A DNA stretch of 64,000 nt from Fasciolopsis buskii (Eukaryota > Platyhelminthes > Trematoda > Plagiorchiida > Fasciolidae). Within the stretch, counting starts at the first letter, position 1, and every line of letters begins with the position of its first letter. The DNA lies in NCBI GenBank assembly GCA_008360955.1, contig LUCM01000026.1, forward strand, positions 1 through 64,000, given 5' to 3'. A model generated the notes under the pieces. It saw nothing but the letters and a program-made list of their open reading frames with translations, did not search any database and was not told the DNA's origin. Shown here in pieces: positions 49,622 through 63,902 of this stretch. The position numbers were made by a program, and so were the translations under genes.

Positions 49622-52600
49622 TTTTAGATTTAATATTCAATTGATGCATCAAACAGTTGTGGTGCCGGGTTCACTTTTAAAAATCACGAAAACAATTGTA
49701 GCGTGATTTTTGTCAAGAATCATAGTCAATGCTTGTCCACCATGTTTCGGAATAATGAGTGAGTTTATATTCGTCCAGCTTTTCGACCACCAAAGGATTT
49801 CATTGGTCAGTTAAACCCCAATCAATGCTTCGTTTCCCTCCCGACTTTTACAAACTCACAAAAAGTTGCTGGCACAAAACAATTAGTACTTGATATGGCG
49901 TTTTTACTGCGTGAAATAGGTATGCAGTGAGCGTCACGAAAGTTTAGGATGCTTTATTTCATGCAAGTATTCTAAACAGGTGCATTATCATATAATTAGT
50001 TGAGTTTGAAAGGTGAGGGAACTGCATCCTCACTTGTTTTCTACTGTCGCGTCGATGACATTATGTCAGTCATTGAGTTGAATAAATGGTGTAGGCAAAA
50101 TGTTGCATCTCGGTCTGATCTCACAACGAAAACATCACTAGATCGTACGATTTCATCCAACCAGTTGTCTTTAATCAAAGTATCTGACTGGTTTTGAATG
50201 GCATTCCCTGTCTTGATAAATCATAACTTGGCTGGCGCAGTTGTTGACTAGTCCTATTATCATTATTTTGGCAAGCCAAAAGTCTGTTATGCCCCGAGAA
50301 TCTTTTGTTCGCTCCCGTGGGACGATTTACGGTGAATTGCTTCCCCACGATGGATCATAATTTACTTCTGTTGATTACATTCACCGTCATCATTTCAGTG
50401 TCTGCGTATCCGTATATTTGGTTCTGCACCCAAAATCCGTGTTGAAATTAGATCTCCCGAATTAGCCATAAGCCCATACTGTTGACGATATCCTAAACAA
50501 AATCGTTAGTGTCTTGGATTTTGCGGTATTTTAGAAGAGTGTAAACTACTTCGCACTCAACGACTGGATAGTACAGGATGCCCGTAGAACACAAATTAGT
50601 TCTTTCGATAAAATACCAATGTTTGGTGAAGTAACGGATGGGTTAGATTGTTTCGCAAGTTTAACCGTGGAGTCAAATGCTTGGAGTGTGTTCTCTTAGG
50701 TTAACCCTGTCTTCAGTTTTGGAGAATCGGGTAGTGTCAAGCCCACTGACGAGCCATGAATCTCGATGGACACCGATGATGTGGAGGTGGAGAATGAAAG
50801 AGCTATCATCGACGTGGTGAACTCTGCATAACGTTTCTTTTTCGTTTCCTCCTATTATTTTTGTTCTTCGTCAAGATTCCGAGGCACACAATCCGAACAC
50901 AAAGTTGTGCAAAATAATAGTAATAGTAATAATCAGCCGGGGTATGCATTGCTTTCGCAAGGTTCCTGCTTAAAAGCGTTTTGTTTACCTGCAATACTCG
51001 TACAAACCGCGTATAGATTTCCTAGCCCAGTTGATATTAGCTTTTTCACATCCATCGATCCGGGAGCTTACTCGATGTCCCTATTGATCGATTTCGGTCC
51101 CAAGCGCCTGTTTTCGACAGCAATATCCTTTTTCTAATATTGCAAAATAGTATTAATACTCACTGTTCGTCGCTTACTGATCCTAGTTCAGTGCGAGCGA
51201 AAAATTGGCATGCAGCCCGTAAAACGATAGGCTCAGAAGACATCAACAACTGAGCTATTTATAAATGCCACAATAGTTATAACCATGTGCACACGGATGT
51301 GTACCTGGTTGGGACGCAATCGTTTTTGTTTTATGTTGTCACAACTTCACGAGTCATCTGGAGATTCAATCATTAGTTGGATTATGCGATTGTTTCCATC
51401 CGCACATCGTCGGCTGCCTTCTCGAACGTACCGATCGAATTTGTGTCGGCTGCCCCCGTGCATTTGTAGCCATAATCATTCTGCTTATGTGCAAGTCTAT
51501 TTCACTTCGCCTTTTCACTTTTTCACAAAAAGCACGATTTTTGGGGTTTCTGAAGTATGAATTTGGCTTGCTGCCGCATTTCGGTATTCATTTTCCTACA
51601 GGATAGACGGTTTGTACATAGTCTAAACTTGCCGTAACAGTTGCTACCTACCTAAAAGCGAATTTGTATATCCATACCTGAGTAAATGAACATTGGGGCA
51701 GCATATTCTTCTTGACCATATACGTAACAAACGAGCCACCTCTGTTAGAGATCGTTAGCCCAGATTGTGAAGAGATGAATGTTTCTTATAGGTTGCAGAT
51801 CTTTCATTGTAGTCTACTTTGTCTAACGCGGTCGTTCTAGACTAGTTTTCATTACTAGGACAGAAATTTGGTCGGTAAGATTATTTTCTGCTGTCTCACT
51901 TTTCGGTTAGTGAAGTTGCGTATTTACTGAAAATATAAACCGTTTAATTATTATGATTGATAAAAGAGATCTTGGTTAACAGTTAGTGTCCCTCTCCCTT
52001 AAAACAGTCTTCAGGATTGGTCATTGCCTTCGAACGGAAACTCCGTCCCGGTTCCCATATAATTTTCCTCAGTAAAACTTCTTCGCAGGAATGAAGACTT
52101 TGTTGTTTTCGACTTGAAGTTGGAGCTCCGTTGTTGGAAATCGTAGGGCTATTCTACTGCTGCCTCCAAGTAAAGACAAATTACTGTGTTGTAGACCCAA
52201 ATCATTTATCATGAAATCTCACTTCTCCTGGTGTCGTGTTCAAGTAGCACTATGGACCACAACTAGAACGTTCACAAATGCCGGTGCTTTCTCACTTACT
52301 GGGAACGCATTGCATGTTAAGCTTAACTAAAACAGCTACCGTAAAATGGCGTCGTCTGTTAGTTTTTTTTAGATACTTCGAATGTGTTCCACTCTCTGCA
52401 TTTGTCATGGGTCGATTAGGTATGTAACCAATACAGTATAGGTGAATTTGTTCTAGCTACTGACTCAGGCCGATTTATTTCTTATTCGGTCGGAGGAATC
52501 ATCTGCTCTCCTCCTCCACTTTTGTACTTGATCCACACAAAGTTCCCATACCGTTTATATATAAGCAGTCGTGGTATCACAGTGCGCTTCGCAATGTCCT

Positions 52601-53358
52601 CCTGATAATGTAGATGAATTACACAACTGAGTTCTCAGGGTCCTTCAGTGACGAAAACAGAGCGTGCACAATACCTCTAGATGGTTTCTCTCTGTTGGCT
52701 TACGTTTGGCCACATGGTATGAAGCCTAAGTTTGAGTTAAGCTTTCGGCCAGTTCTGGTAGTAGATAGCTGTCCAGTTGTCATACCTAGTTCATTAGTCT
52801 CCTTTGATAATGAATGTTTTTACTCAGTCTTTATGAGTATGCAGCCAGCAATGCGACCGCAATCGTGGTCTGTCAGTTGGCACTTTATCTGTTTGGTGAA
52901 TATAAGGTTACATGTACATTCGCTGAGGACAGCCCGAAATTTCCTCTTCTGTTTAAGAGAGCAGCTATTGGGTGAATGTTAACCTTTTAGCTGACCTTTT
53001 GGTATCGCTTGCACTTTTTGTTGTGCAGCCTTCGTTTTGTCCTAATTTGTTGTTCAAGTTCTTTGGGACAGCGTTACGCGGAATTTCCTGAAACACTATC
53101 CCCAGTCATTGCGCATTCTTAAACAGGTTTGGTTACGGCTGAGTGCATTTGATATCTGTAACCTCAAAAAGGAAAATCGCAATTGGTCCGAATCCGTTCT
53201 TCAAATGAGTCTGCAGGTTTTAGGTAAAAAAAGGCATTTAATCAAAGGAGTGAATGGTACATGAGTGGCAGCTCAGGAACAACAAAAATATTCTCCCTTC
53301 CCGATGTCTTGTTCCATTTTTTGCGTTCCTTCAGTTCATTTCCGAATAACCCTTCAGG

Positions 53359-53362
<4 letters not shown>

Positions 53363-53407
<45 letters not shown>
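53363..53407. repeat. (AT)n microsatellite
   Basis: About 22 uninterrupted AT units. The + strand frame at 53,261-53,515 runs through it as alternating I and Y, which is an artefact. Confidence 0.95.
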
Positions 53408-53411
<4 letters not shown>

Positions 53412-54835
53412 CCGGTCGTCAGGTATATGTAGCCACTAACTCTCCTGTCAATTTATCTGCATGCCTGAGCAATCCGTTTCTAATCTGCCACCAGAATCTC
53501 GTTTGTATTAGCTGAATGAGAATGGATAATGAATCCATTTTCGAGATGTGTATGCTGAGCTGTTGGGCTGTCGTGGTGTCTGTTTAACATTGGCAGGCCC
53601 CTCTCCAGAAAATAAGGTGTTGGACTACCTTCTTCCCACCCTCTGCATTTACCGACCAGTCCCTCGTGTATCCGGTGTTTTCTTGCCTCAACCGTTCTTC
53701 GGCGTACTGCCACTTCCAGACAGTGGGCACATCCCCACCATCATCACGTTCTTGGTGGATGTGTGGTGGACATGAATCACTGGTATCTCGTTCGAGCCCG
53801 CCTCGATTGAATAAAATCTGGCAGAACTGATTGCTTTTTCTCGTAACATGGTGATATATTGATAGACGTTTTATAAACGTTAATTTTTCCACCGCAGTTT
53901 GTGAAAACGCGATATTCCCTTTACGGATTCGTATTGATTCAGTTATGTTCGCGTTTCTCGTATGTATCAGAATCGAACTTGTCGAAATTTCAGTCGGATA
54001 CACTTTTATTATCACGGTTCCGTTGGCTAGTTGCTCTTCCGGCGATAATAAGCTTGCATATGTCTGGTGTGTCTTCCGAGTTCACTTTTTCAGAGAGCGC
54101 ATTACGGTTGGATCACTTAAAGCTAATCCGCGATTCACGATTCTGTTGCTTGTACGCCATGAAACCAGATGAACCCAATGGGCATTTTAAATTGTTTTTT
54201 TTCGTGTCACTCAACTTATAACCTTGCACTTGATATTTCATGGCTACTACTATTACTACTGCTAATACCATTCCAGGGCAAATTTCAAGGTTGGTTTATA
54301 AAGAATGAATAATCGAAATAAGCATAGCGTGCTTGTTGATCAGTGTTTTGCGGTCGCAAATTGACAAAACGTCTACCTGTTAACGATTGTAGCGGTATAA
54401 AGCAACAATCTTGAGAGTCTGTGGGGCAAAGATTCGTGCACTGGTAGGCATATAGATAGAAGACCTACAGGTTTCGTGAACGGGATCAATATTACACAAC
54501 GTGGCGCCAGTCATTGGTTTTTGCATGTTGATTACTTATTTGGGTTAATTTTCTCCGTGATATCCCCGAGAAGAAATTACATCTTAAATCTAATCCAAAT
54601 CTCCAGCCAATCCTCCTTTTTTTTCTTCATCCTGTCCTCTCGCTTCCTTCTGTTCTTTTTTAGTGGTTTAACATGCTGCTACATCAAGTAGACTGTAGCC
54701 AAGTAATCTAAAATCTATTTCCTTGTGCAGTAAAGTGAGTTTACAGGCTAAGACTGAAGTGAAGTTTGACAAAGAGTCCTAGTTTGGATCGAAACGTCGC
54801 AATAAACGTCAACTCAATGTACGTCTTCTAACCTT

Positions 54836-54867
54836 ACATATATATATATATACACACATATATGTAT
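54836..54867. repeat. (AT)n/(AC)n mixed microsatellite
   Basis: A short run of AT units changes to ACAC and back to AT. No neighbouring element is recognisable. Confidence 0.8.
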
Positions 54868-57684
54868 CTATATCAGTCGTAGTGACTATTTTAGTGAATT
54901 TGGAGGAACGCAAACCCAAAGTTGGCATTGCATTTACAGTCCGAAATGTGCAAATTGTGTTGTATCAATTTTCAGCTTCACCACTATCGAGTGCGTCATT
55001 AATAGGGCTCCGGATACCCATTGTTTAGGTGGACCATGCTCTTTCCCTTGACTTCTCTGGGATATCCTGTGGTTCAGTGCTTGGTGGATGTCTCCCACTC
55101 ACTCAACAAACTGCAGGCAAATTAGTCGCATTTAGTTTTCCGGTCTTGGGCTTTATGCAAACAACTGCCTCATCTTAATGGAGTGTCTTGCCGGGTAGAT
55201 TCACTGGGACAATGTTCTATACTAGAAATAATTGTATAATACTCTTTACTATGATTCGCTTGTCCGAATGCCACTTGTCGTCAGATCTGTTTATTCCGTT
55301 TTCCTCTAGAGGCTTCGCCATTGTGCAGTCTCTCTTTATCGTCTTTTGTTCCTGTAGCATCTGTACGATATTCTTTAATCTTATCGCTTAGTCTCTAATC
55401 CGTTCGTAATAATGCTCGACTTCAATCGATTTTTCTCATCTTTGTTTCACCTTCTCATTGTGCGCAATAATCCGCATCGAGAACACATTGCCGTTAAGTT
55501 AATGTGTTTTTGTTTCATTCCTCCCGTGACTGTAAAATAATTTTAAAACTTTATCGTGCATATTTATGCAAGTCAGTTCGGTAAAGCCACCCAGATGAAG
55601 ATGATATAATTACTATTCCTTACTTCCATACTATTACTCTACTTCAGTTGTACTAGTATTCCTCTAGATTTATCACCTCGTGCACCGGGTAGCGACAACT
55701 GTTAAACGACAAAAAGCTCCTAGGACACTGAGGACATAATCCACTCGTGTGGGGTTCCCTTTTATGTAGTGTGTACTGGGGATTTTTGTGTATCAAATCA
55801 CGAATATTCTTTATAAATTCATCCAACTCTGTTCTTCTCTGCGACTTCTTTTCAACGTGGGTCATAATTTGCATTCTTCATCCTCACTGGGTTTCTTCAT
55901 CCTCACTCGCATTTGGCTACTTGATCCGACCAAGGTAGCCGACTCCAGGTCTATTGTTGTGTTCCACTGCATAGGCGGCTGTGTTTATAAACGAAACAGA
56001 AATTTCCGTTCTCCTAACGTACGACTTAATTATTTCGCCCAGAGATCACGTGTCACAACTACTGAGCTTCTTTCATGTCCCGTACGTAACACTGTTGCTC
56101 TAATGCCTTGGTAACAAGACCGGAGAATTCAAAATAAGGTTGTTGTCATGGCTGTTGCAGGCTTGGATCACACACAAAGGCCAGGGTGCCATAGCCTAGC
56201 CCAAACTCTAGATGTTGCATAAACAATGGCTGCAGTGCTTAGTTACTTTTCTGTGGGGTCGGGTTTACGTCATGATGGACAACTACCCTTGGTCCCATCC
56301 CTGTTGGAAAGCTTTGGTAAATTATGGTTCGCTAGCTTTGCTGAGATCCAGAGCATGCACATTAACAGTAGGGTTTTTCATTCCACTGCGATGGAAAAAA
56401 GTGGACACTGTATTGGATGTAATCCCGTCATGCAGAAGCTGTTTCTCTTCAAAACCATAATGACCGTAGCATGAAGTCTCGAAAGCAAATTGATCACTTT
56501 CCTTCATTAGAAATCGGGAGCCTTTGTCGCGGAATGTACAATGAGAAAATGAGATGAACATTGTCATTTGGAAGAAGAATTCATTGTGTCTTAATCGGAA
56601 AACCGACAACCGTTTCCCATGACAGAATTAATCACAGTCAGCTTAATTTGTCTGACTTAGATTAATGTTGAAAATGACCACACTCTTATTGAGAATATCG
56701 GTACGCTGTCCAAAAACAGTCTTGTCAAAATTTGACCGATGACTTCGTGGTGAGCATCGGTTCCCATACAGTACCAAAACAAATCCGCAATTTAAAGATA
56801 CGTTTTAATAATTCGGTTTCAAGCCCCTTATGTTTTCATTGCGAGTGGCTTTAGACATTTTTGAAGGGTTAAAATCAAGATGAGAAAAGGTACCCCAAGA
56901 GTGGCAATTATTATACACGGATGAGGAACGATCTGATGAACAACAAGAATTGATACAACGGTGAGTAACGACGGGCAAATTTATAATGTTAATTCAAATA
57001 CCGAATCTTTCGAATGTCTTGCTCACATCTGATTCCGTCTAGCTTGTTTCTCATTCCGAACGTGTTTTATTGGTAGGGATGGGAGGAGAAATGACCCGTA
57101 ACCACACTACCAGCTTTTCAGTTATTGCCACTCATCACGTATGGCTTACCCCGTACTGTTTCACTCAATCATCCCCAGACGTGTGCACTCCGTAATTGCT
57201 TTTCACACTGTAAATAAATTTGAATCACTGGGAGTGTGTATGAACGATGAGCCTAGGTGATTCGCGTCTCTTACGGCTATCCGATTACATTTCGCTAAAA
57301 ATCCCCATTGCATCTTCAGATTATCACTTCAGAAGATGGAATAAAAAAATTAGCCGGTAAATCGCCATCACACCAACAACTTCCGTGTAGTACCTGCACG
57401 AAGCCTTCGGCTAATTGATGGTAGTCCAAATATGCTCCACGACCCGATTCTAAGCAGAGGATTATCCGGGCGTAAATAATTACGTAATTCAGAATTAAGG
57501 ATTGAAAACTATGCACATTTGGTTTCACTTAGTTCCGGGGCTTCTGCAGGATGGTAGAAAGTGCAACAGAAAGTGTCGGCTGAGATTATTGCCATTGTTC
57601 CTTAAACCACTGATCAGTTTCAGTGATTTCTCCGGCCACAGGTGAATCGTGTAATAGCTTCTTTCCAGCCGTTATGAATTATGG

Positions 57685-57770
57685 CTCCTCTTGGATATTC
57701 ACTCTTTTTAGAAATCTGTAACCCTGGGGGTTTGCCTTACTGTTTAACGCTGAACGATGATGGTGATTAT
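57685..57770 (+). mobile_element. RTE-like element, last about 85 bases only
   Basis: CTCTTGGATATTCACTCTTT, then CTGTAACCCTGGGGGTTTGCC and TGTTTAACGCTGAACGATGA match the 3' ends at 34.4 kb and 39.8 kb. A degenerate GAT tail follows. This is an extreme 5' truncation. Confidence 0.8.
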
Positions 57771-60700
57771 GGCTCCATATCTTAAACATACTTCATCTCA
57801 TTTGGCATCTAGAATTCAATGTCAAACATCTTTTTTCGGCATTTATGTGATCCTAACCATAGGAGTGTGGTTGAATCTACGCGCCTTCTTGTATTTGCTA
57901 ATGAAGCTGCAGATACTTCCCGTGTGATAGACTCAAAGTGACCATGTTCGAGTATGCTCCATCTCACAATATTCGCTTTGGCCTCACTGAAAAGCCTCAC
58001 TTTGAACACTTAGATGGTATCAGAATGGCTTAGATAGGTTGTAATTTCAAGCATCATACGCGCATCGCTTTTTTCTGTCCTTCAACGGGTTGCCACAGTT
58101 CAGCGAAAGTCGAATGAAATGTGCGGAATTACGATGAAAAGCAATAAGGTTAATCGATTTCTAATGTGATCGGAGTCTTCTTAGGTCTTTTCGCCGTCCC
58201 CAAGCTTCTTCCGTCTTTTAGTAGTTTCGGGCTGCTTTGAGTAGTCATCCACTTCACTGAGCACAGCTCTTGATGAAATTCATGCTGGGTGACATGTGTA
58301 CCGAATTGGACCTAGCAGCTCACACATGTTATGCCCATTTATGGTACCTGTCATTGAAAAATGTTTTACGACGGCTTTAAGTGACGGCTAAAGACCCCAA
58401 AAAGACGCAAAGCCTGTGGTGTTAGTGCAGGATGGAGCGGTCTTTTTGCTCGGACGCCTTTAGGCATAACTCCAACAGGATTCCGGAGCAACCCTCCGCT
58501 GGCAGAAGGCAAATTATGCTCTGCATCGCGGCTGGTTTCCACGACCAAAGGGTGACGTGAAGGGCGCACTCATGTATATTTAAATTACTTCTTATCAAAC
58601 TAATTATACTCATCGCCATCTAAAAGTTTGTAAGTCATTCTGGTGTCAGAATGACCAAGAGAACTGTTGTCACGGACCGTTAGAAAGAGTTCCTACACTG
58701 ATCGGGTACGAATTAAGGCGTCATTTACTGTGCAGACTAGTGTACACAAAGTAACAGCGAAACAACCTATCAAGTCCCAGTGTGATTCGAAATAGTGTTT
58801 GGAAGATCTGGCAAATATTGAACAGGTCTAAATGTTGGAAGTCATCGACCACAGCGGACTTCGAACTCACGAATGAAATACACCTAAACACATTTCCGCA
58901 TTGGCTCTTACATTAGCGGGTGGGACACATGCGGTGCTAGAGTACGGGTGATATCCGTCCATGAGTTTAAATCCCGCTTTAATCAATGACTGGACATCTC
59001 CATCTGTTCAGTTACTCTGTCGTGATACACGAGGTTGTCAAGTTAGAATGAAAAAAGAGTCAATCTGTTTCCCGCAATAGACAGGCAAGCACAGTTTGAT
59101 CCATTTAGTCTCTAATTTCCACTCTCGATACTCATGTTAGGCGACCATTCATACTGTCTGCAAACGTTCATACAGAATTTCACAAGACTAATCTAATCAG
59201 ACGCTCACGATCACTGCACAGTTCGGATCTCAATACAACATAATGACCATTCGAGCCATTCTAGCTTGTAGGCATTACCGAGGTCATGAAATGGACGAAT
59301 CAAGCGATGAACAGGAGGCTGTGCTAAAATGGCGGTGTCATTTTGTCGACAGTGGGGTGTTTTCATGGGGTTTTGACCGCTGAGCTTGGCGTTTAGATCG
59401 TGAACGTTTTATCATCAGTCACAGTGACAGTTGTTGGGGTTATTTATATATAAAGTTACTATTGGCTTTGACCTTGATCTGGGAACTGTGTCGGTTTTCT
59501 GCTTGATCTCTGTTGGTCTGAACTTTGACCTTGAAAGTTTGACATTCGGCCTGAGAAGTTTCATCTGTTTAGTTCTGTGCCGTTGTTGCTATTTTGAGTA
59601 CGTGAATATTATGATCCAGTTCCACAGACAGATCCATATAAATGAAATGACTTACATTTGGGATTATGGATCTGTGTGGCTTGACTTGCGGTTCTCTCGA
59701 CTGATTGAATTGTTTGACGCTCATCCGAATGTACACGCGATCTAAGCTGAGCTACAACCAGCACAAATTCTCAAATCCATTTAGACAATGAGGTGTCCAT
59801 AAATCGTGTACATGTGTTGAAAAAGTATGTCTAGGTGGGTGAGTGAAACGATCGTTCCACCCACAATTAATGAAGTAATACACTTTCGTCGAGGTATTAT
59901 CTCGTATTTTCCATGATCATTTTCATTTTAGTTATTGCTGAAGCATCAGACTTTCGTATCAACGATTTTCACACGTTGCCACTGTTGTGGCATTCACGAA
60001 TGATTGTTGTGCCCTACCCAAAACGTGCTGGCACTGTGGAAACCTAAGTGGGCGAGAAATGTCTGCCGCGGATGTAACCAGTTTATCCAGAATGAAATAA
60101 CTAGACCTAAACTCTGAATACGAGTTGCAAAAATAATAGATCCGACTCGATATTCTACAGTCGTACGACGGCTGTGCATTGCATTATCTTACAGGGATGT
60201 GTGTTGCAGATCACTCACCTTGGAACTCAGAGAATTCTGCAGATTTTTCTAGATAGTTACTTATTTTTTTCGAAGTTCTAAATCCTCCCAGTTTTCTATC
60301 GGAATATCTTCTTGTTAATTCAGCATCGATTGCTGGTGTGGATAACGCAGACTAAATAACAAACGGCTTTCAGAGATTTCTCACTTTTGTTGAAGAATTA
60401 TAGCATTTGCTGACTCCGAGGTATTTCTTCGTTGTTGTCTGCCATTCGGAAATAATGGGAAAACAAAACTGCTTATACAGGGAATTATTTAGTAGACCGC
60501 CAGCTTCTTGTTTTTCCTTGGGACTTAATTGTTTTGCTATTCACATGCCCACAGACAATGGGGGCAACGAAGCAGATTTATGAAGTGGGTTCCACGTCCG
60601 TTTCGGAAGTGGCAAGTCATGCACTTTGTAGTTTGGTTCTCCGATTTTGATGTCCCACAGTCCCACCTCGACTCGGAACCTGTGCTTGTTGTTTGTCTGT

Positions 60701-61779
60701 ATGCCCGTTCGTGAACGTTGCGTTGGAGCGGATAGCGTGAATAAGATGAGACGTGTTGCACACCAAGCTACTTATTGCCCATCGCTCCCCAGTCTCATGA
60801 CACCTGCTGGATTTTAATCAACCGATTTAATGTGCTTAAATCTCATCTTAGATCAGGTTAATACGCGCATATACAAGCTAACCTATGCAGTCACACTGAA
60901 CTTTATTATTTCCATGTGTTTAGTTCTGCCTTAATATTCGCTGTCTCTTGGAGCATTTTCGATTAGATAGGTGTAAAACAACATGGCTCAACCGTCCTAG
61001 CAGTTTATGGTCAATCGGGTTTCATGGCGTTTCTAATTCTAACTGTTAATTTCCCTTATCAATAATGAGTAAGTACATAGAGTACTGATCGTGCTTCTCC
61101 TGAGTGAATCTAGGCCCCAAGCGTTTCATCGCTTGAACCATTCATTGGCTTTCACCAGCTCATTGAGACAGACTGATGTTGAATTTGTGTCGTTAAACAA
61201 TTATTGCACGGGTTTGCCCACGCACCTACCCTTAATTTCTGCAGCTCACATTTCCACCCTAAAAACAGCTTGTCCCCTCAATAGCTATTGACGCTAACCC
61301 AATCTTTACGCTCATGTTAAGTCGTGCTCGGGAAGTATACATCCGGGAAAAAAGAAGACAATGCTGTAGCCAACACACTGAACACAGTCTAACTGTACAA
61401 ACACCGTCATCATTCTGATTCGACACAAAATGACAACACAATCGCCACTGCTCATGGTTAACTGCCATTCCCTTCAGTTTCTCCAGCCAGCTAGTTGACA
61501 AGTCCTTCGGACACCAACCAACAAGAAGTGAGACACCTACTTTACCTAGGTTCACTGCACACTTTCTCATCCCACGTTGCCACGTCATCTGTTGACCTCC
61601 ACGTGGCTTCTTCCATTCCTTAGGAGGAACACAAAATTGGGCACGACAGGGTATGGTAGACGAGTGTTCGCCATACGCAACACGTGACCCAACCAGTGTA
61701 GTCTACTAAGTTTCATAAGCTAAAATAAGGTATTCTGAGAGCCGGAACCTAGTATTAGATTGCTCACCTTCAAATTCCA

Positions 61780-63902
61780 CCATGTCTCGCAACCATACAA
61801 CAGAACTGAGCGCACTGCAGCACAGTATACACGATCTTCCAACTTCTGTGAGATATTAAACTGACACCACAAGTGCTGCAATCCAGCGTAAGCTGCTCGA
61901 GCTTTGATATACACGAGTTTACCTCCACTGCCGAGCTGCCATCATTCGACACAACTGCCAAGCTAGGTGAAACGGTCCACATTCGTTAGTTCTTCTCCAC
62001 TCAGCACGAAGTTCAGCACTATTGTCGTATAGTCTTGTAACAGCACTTTACACTTTGAAGATGCAAAGCGCATGCCAAACTGAGCTACAAACCTCGTAAA
62101 TCTATCTAGTGTACTTCATGCATGGTCCGCGGATTCGAACAGGCACACAACGTCGTCTGCGTATTCTAGGTCACACAGGTTTTCTCCATTTCACTGTTCG
62201 ACGCCTACATCCTGGAAATCTCTCAAAGCATCTTCCATCATCCCGTCCATGACGAAGTTGAACAGGAATGGAGAGATGGGACATCCTTGTTGAACGCCGC
62301 TAGTCGTTTCGAATGAACTTGATAGTTCACCGTATACCCTCACGCGACCATAAGTATGGAAGTGCAATACCCGCAACAGGTTAACGAACTTCGCTGGCAT
62401 ACCACTCCGGTGGAAAGCACTGAATGTGGCTGTCCGATCGACTGAATCAAACGCTCCTCTCAGGTCGAGAAAGTCTACGATTGTAGGGCGGCGGTGTATA
62501 CCACGTTTCGAATATTTGGCGAAAAGTGAATATCTATCTGGTCGATGACTGAAATGCGACATTACTTACTGTACGCAACGGTCTATACAATACAACCTCT
62601 ACCTGAACGAAATTCAGCCTGCTGTTCGCTGATGTTGCTGTCGCTAATCGGTGCCAAAGTACGCAGCATTGTCGAAGCTAAGACCTTATTAACTATCGGA
62701 ATTAAACTAATACCACGATGATTGCTAGTTATTCCGTGTGCCACTTTAGAAGACGGATATAACCATTGACTCACCCCACGGTAACGGAACATGTTCCTTG
62801 TTCCAAATATCACGAATCAAGGAGATAAGTGCTTTTATCCGGGCTTCTCTACTCAGTTTGAAAATGTCTTGGGGAAGTTCGTCGGGACCGGCTGCTTTTC
62901 CCCTCTCCGAAAGTCAAATATCCGACTCTACTTCCAGTTCCGTTGAGCGATCAACAGGCACCTCCCAAGGATTCGCAGCTGCAACCATCGGTCTAAATAC
63001 GTTAGCGTGCGACCAGCTAAACTGATGGTTGAAGCGCTCAGCCTAGTTGTCTAGACTTTGTTGTCTACCAAGGAAAAGCTCTTCGTTCCCATTACATACG
63101 ACTTCACTAACCGAAGTTGGCCGTCCACCGGTGTCGCGTGTGAGTTTAAACAGTTTTTGACTGTTACTTGATGCGTCTGTTATTTCCCTTTCTTCGACTA
63201 ATTCGACCCACCATTTTTCACGGTCATTCTTAAAACTTATCGTCAACAGATGCTGCAACTGTTGACGCATTCTATTCACCTCCTTGCAGTTAGGGAGCTG
63301 GCATTTTTGTTCGATTAGACCCAACGACCCTTGCGAGATCCAGCATGTTTGATGAACGCTGGATCTAGGATCACAAGCTAAATCTGCTGCCAAATGCACA
63401 GCCTGCTTGATTCGATCCCACCTCTCGTCGGAGCTCTTAGTTCCTGGGATAGTTTCTGTTCATAGCTGTTCCAGACAGCCGAATAACACACGTTCGACGG
63501 CCAATGGGTCTGTTGTCTGCGTCGATGGCCGTTGAGCTGCAGCAAAAATCGCATTAAAACTAACACATGGTCCGATTCGACGTACGTAGTCCAGTACGAT
63601 CTACAGTTCTGGACAGAACCGCGCCACCGGTAGCTTACTGCGATATGGTCTATCTGGCTCTCGACCTGACTTCTAACCGGAAAATTATGGGTAGGCAGAG
63701 CGGGCAAAGAGATTGGGTTGGAGACAGAAGAGACAGGTTGAATGAAAGAGAGGGCACTCTGAGCCGTAACATACCCGTCCCACTCGATGCAATGGGCAGC
63801 GCGGTCCTGATTATCCTGTGCGGCGACCGATGCAGTGTGAAACTATTTGTGGGCGTGTAAATCAGTATGGAATTATTGTGTGCATGTAACTCATGGGGAT
63901 TG
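61780..63902. repeat. 2,123-base direct repeat, copy 2
   Basis: Partner of 47,001-49,123. The two copies lie 14.8 kb apart in the same orientation inside two RTE-like elements with different ends. Confidence 0.95.
62079..63029 (-). pseudogene. RTE-like reverse transcriptase domain (element F)
   Basis: It is identical in the compared frames to the copy at 47,300-48,250, with RGISLIPIVNKVL, SGRGC, FLDLRGAFDSVD, GCPISPFLFNFV and YADD, split by the same frameshifts and stops. It is not functional as written. Confidence 0.85.

Larger units (their letters stand above)
49154..61346. other. 12 kb without a recognised gene
   Basis: Many short overlapping frames are present; the largest are 52,614-52,982 (+, 122 codons) and 53,584-54,015 (-, 143 codons). 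I recognise no domain and no splice-bounded exon matching the NOVA-like gene. The stretch contains AT microsatellites at 49.6, 53.4 and 54.8 kb, a short RTE 3' end at 57.7 kb and a possible tRNA-like SINE near 58.9 kb. Confidence 0.4.

Noticed and set aside
52614..52982. 122-codon + frame as a host gene
   Set aside because: It is not bounded by convincing splice sites, has no homology I can recognise, and its composition resembles translated noncoding DNA.
53584..54015. 143-codon - strand frame, the longest in the 49-61 kb stretch
   Set aside because: It has no recognisable domain, overlaps two + strand frames of similar size, and shows no exon signals. Compatible with chance.
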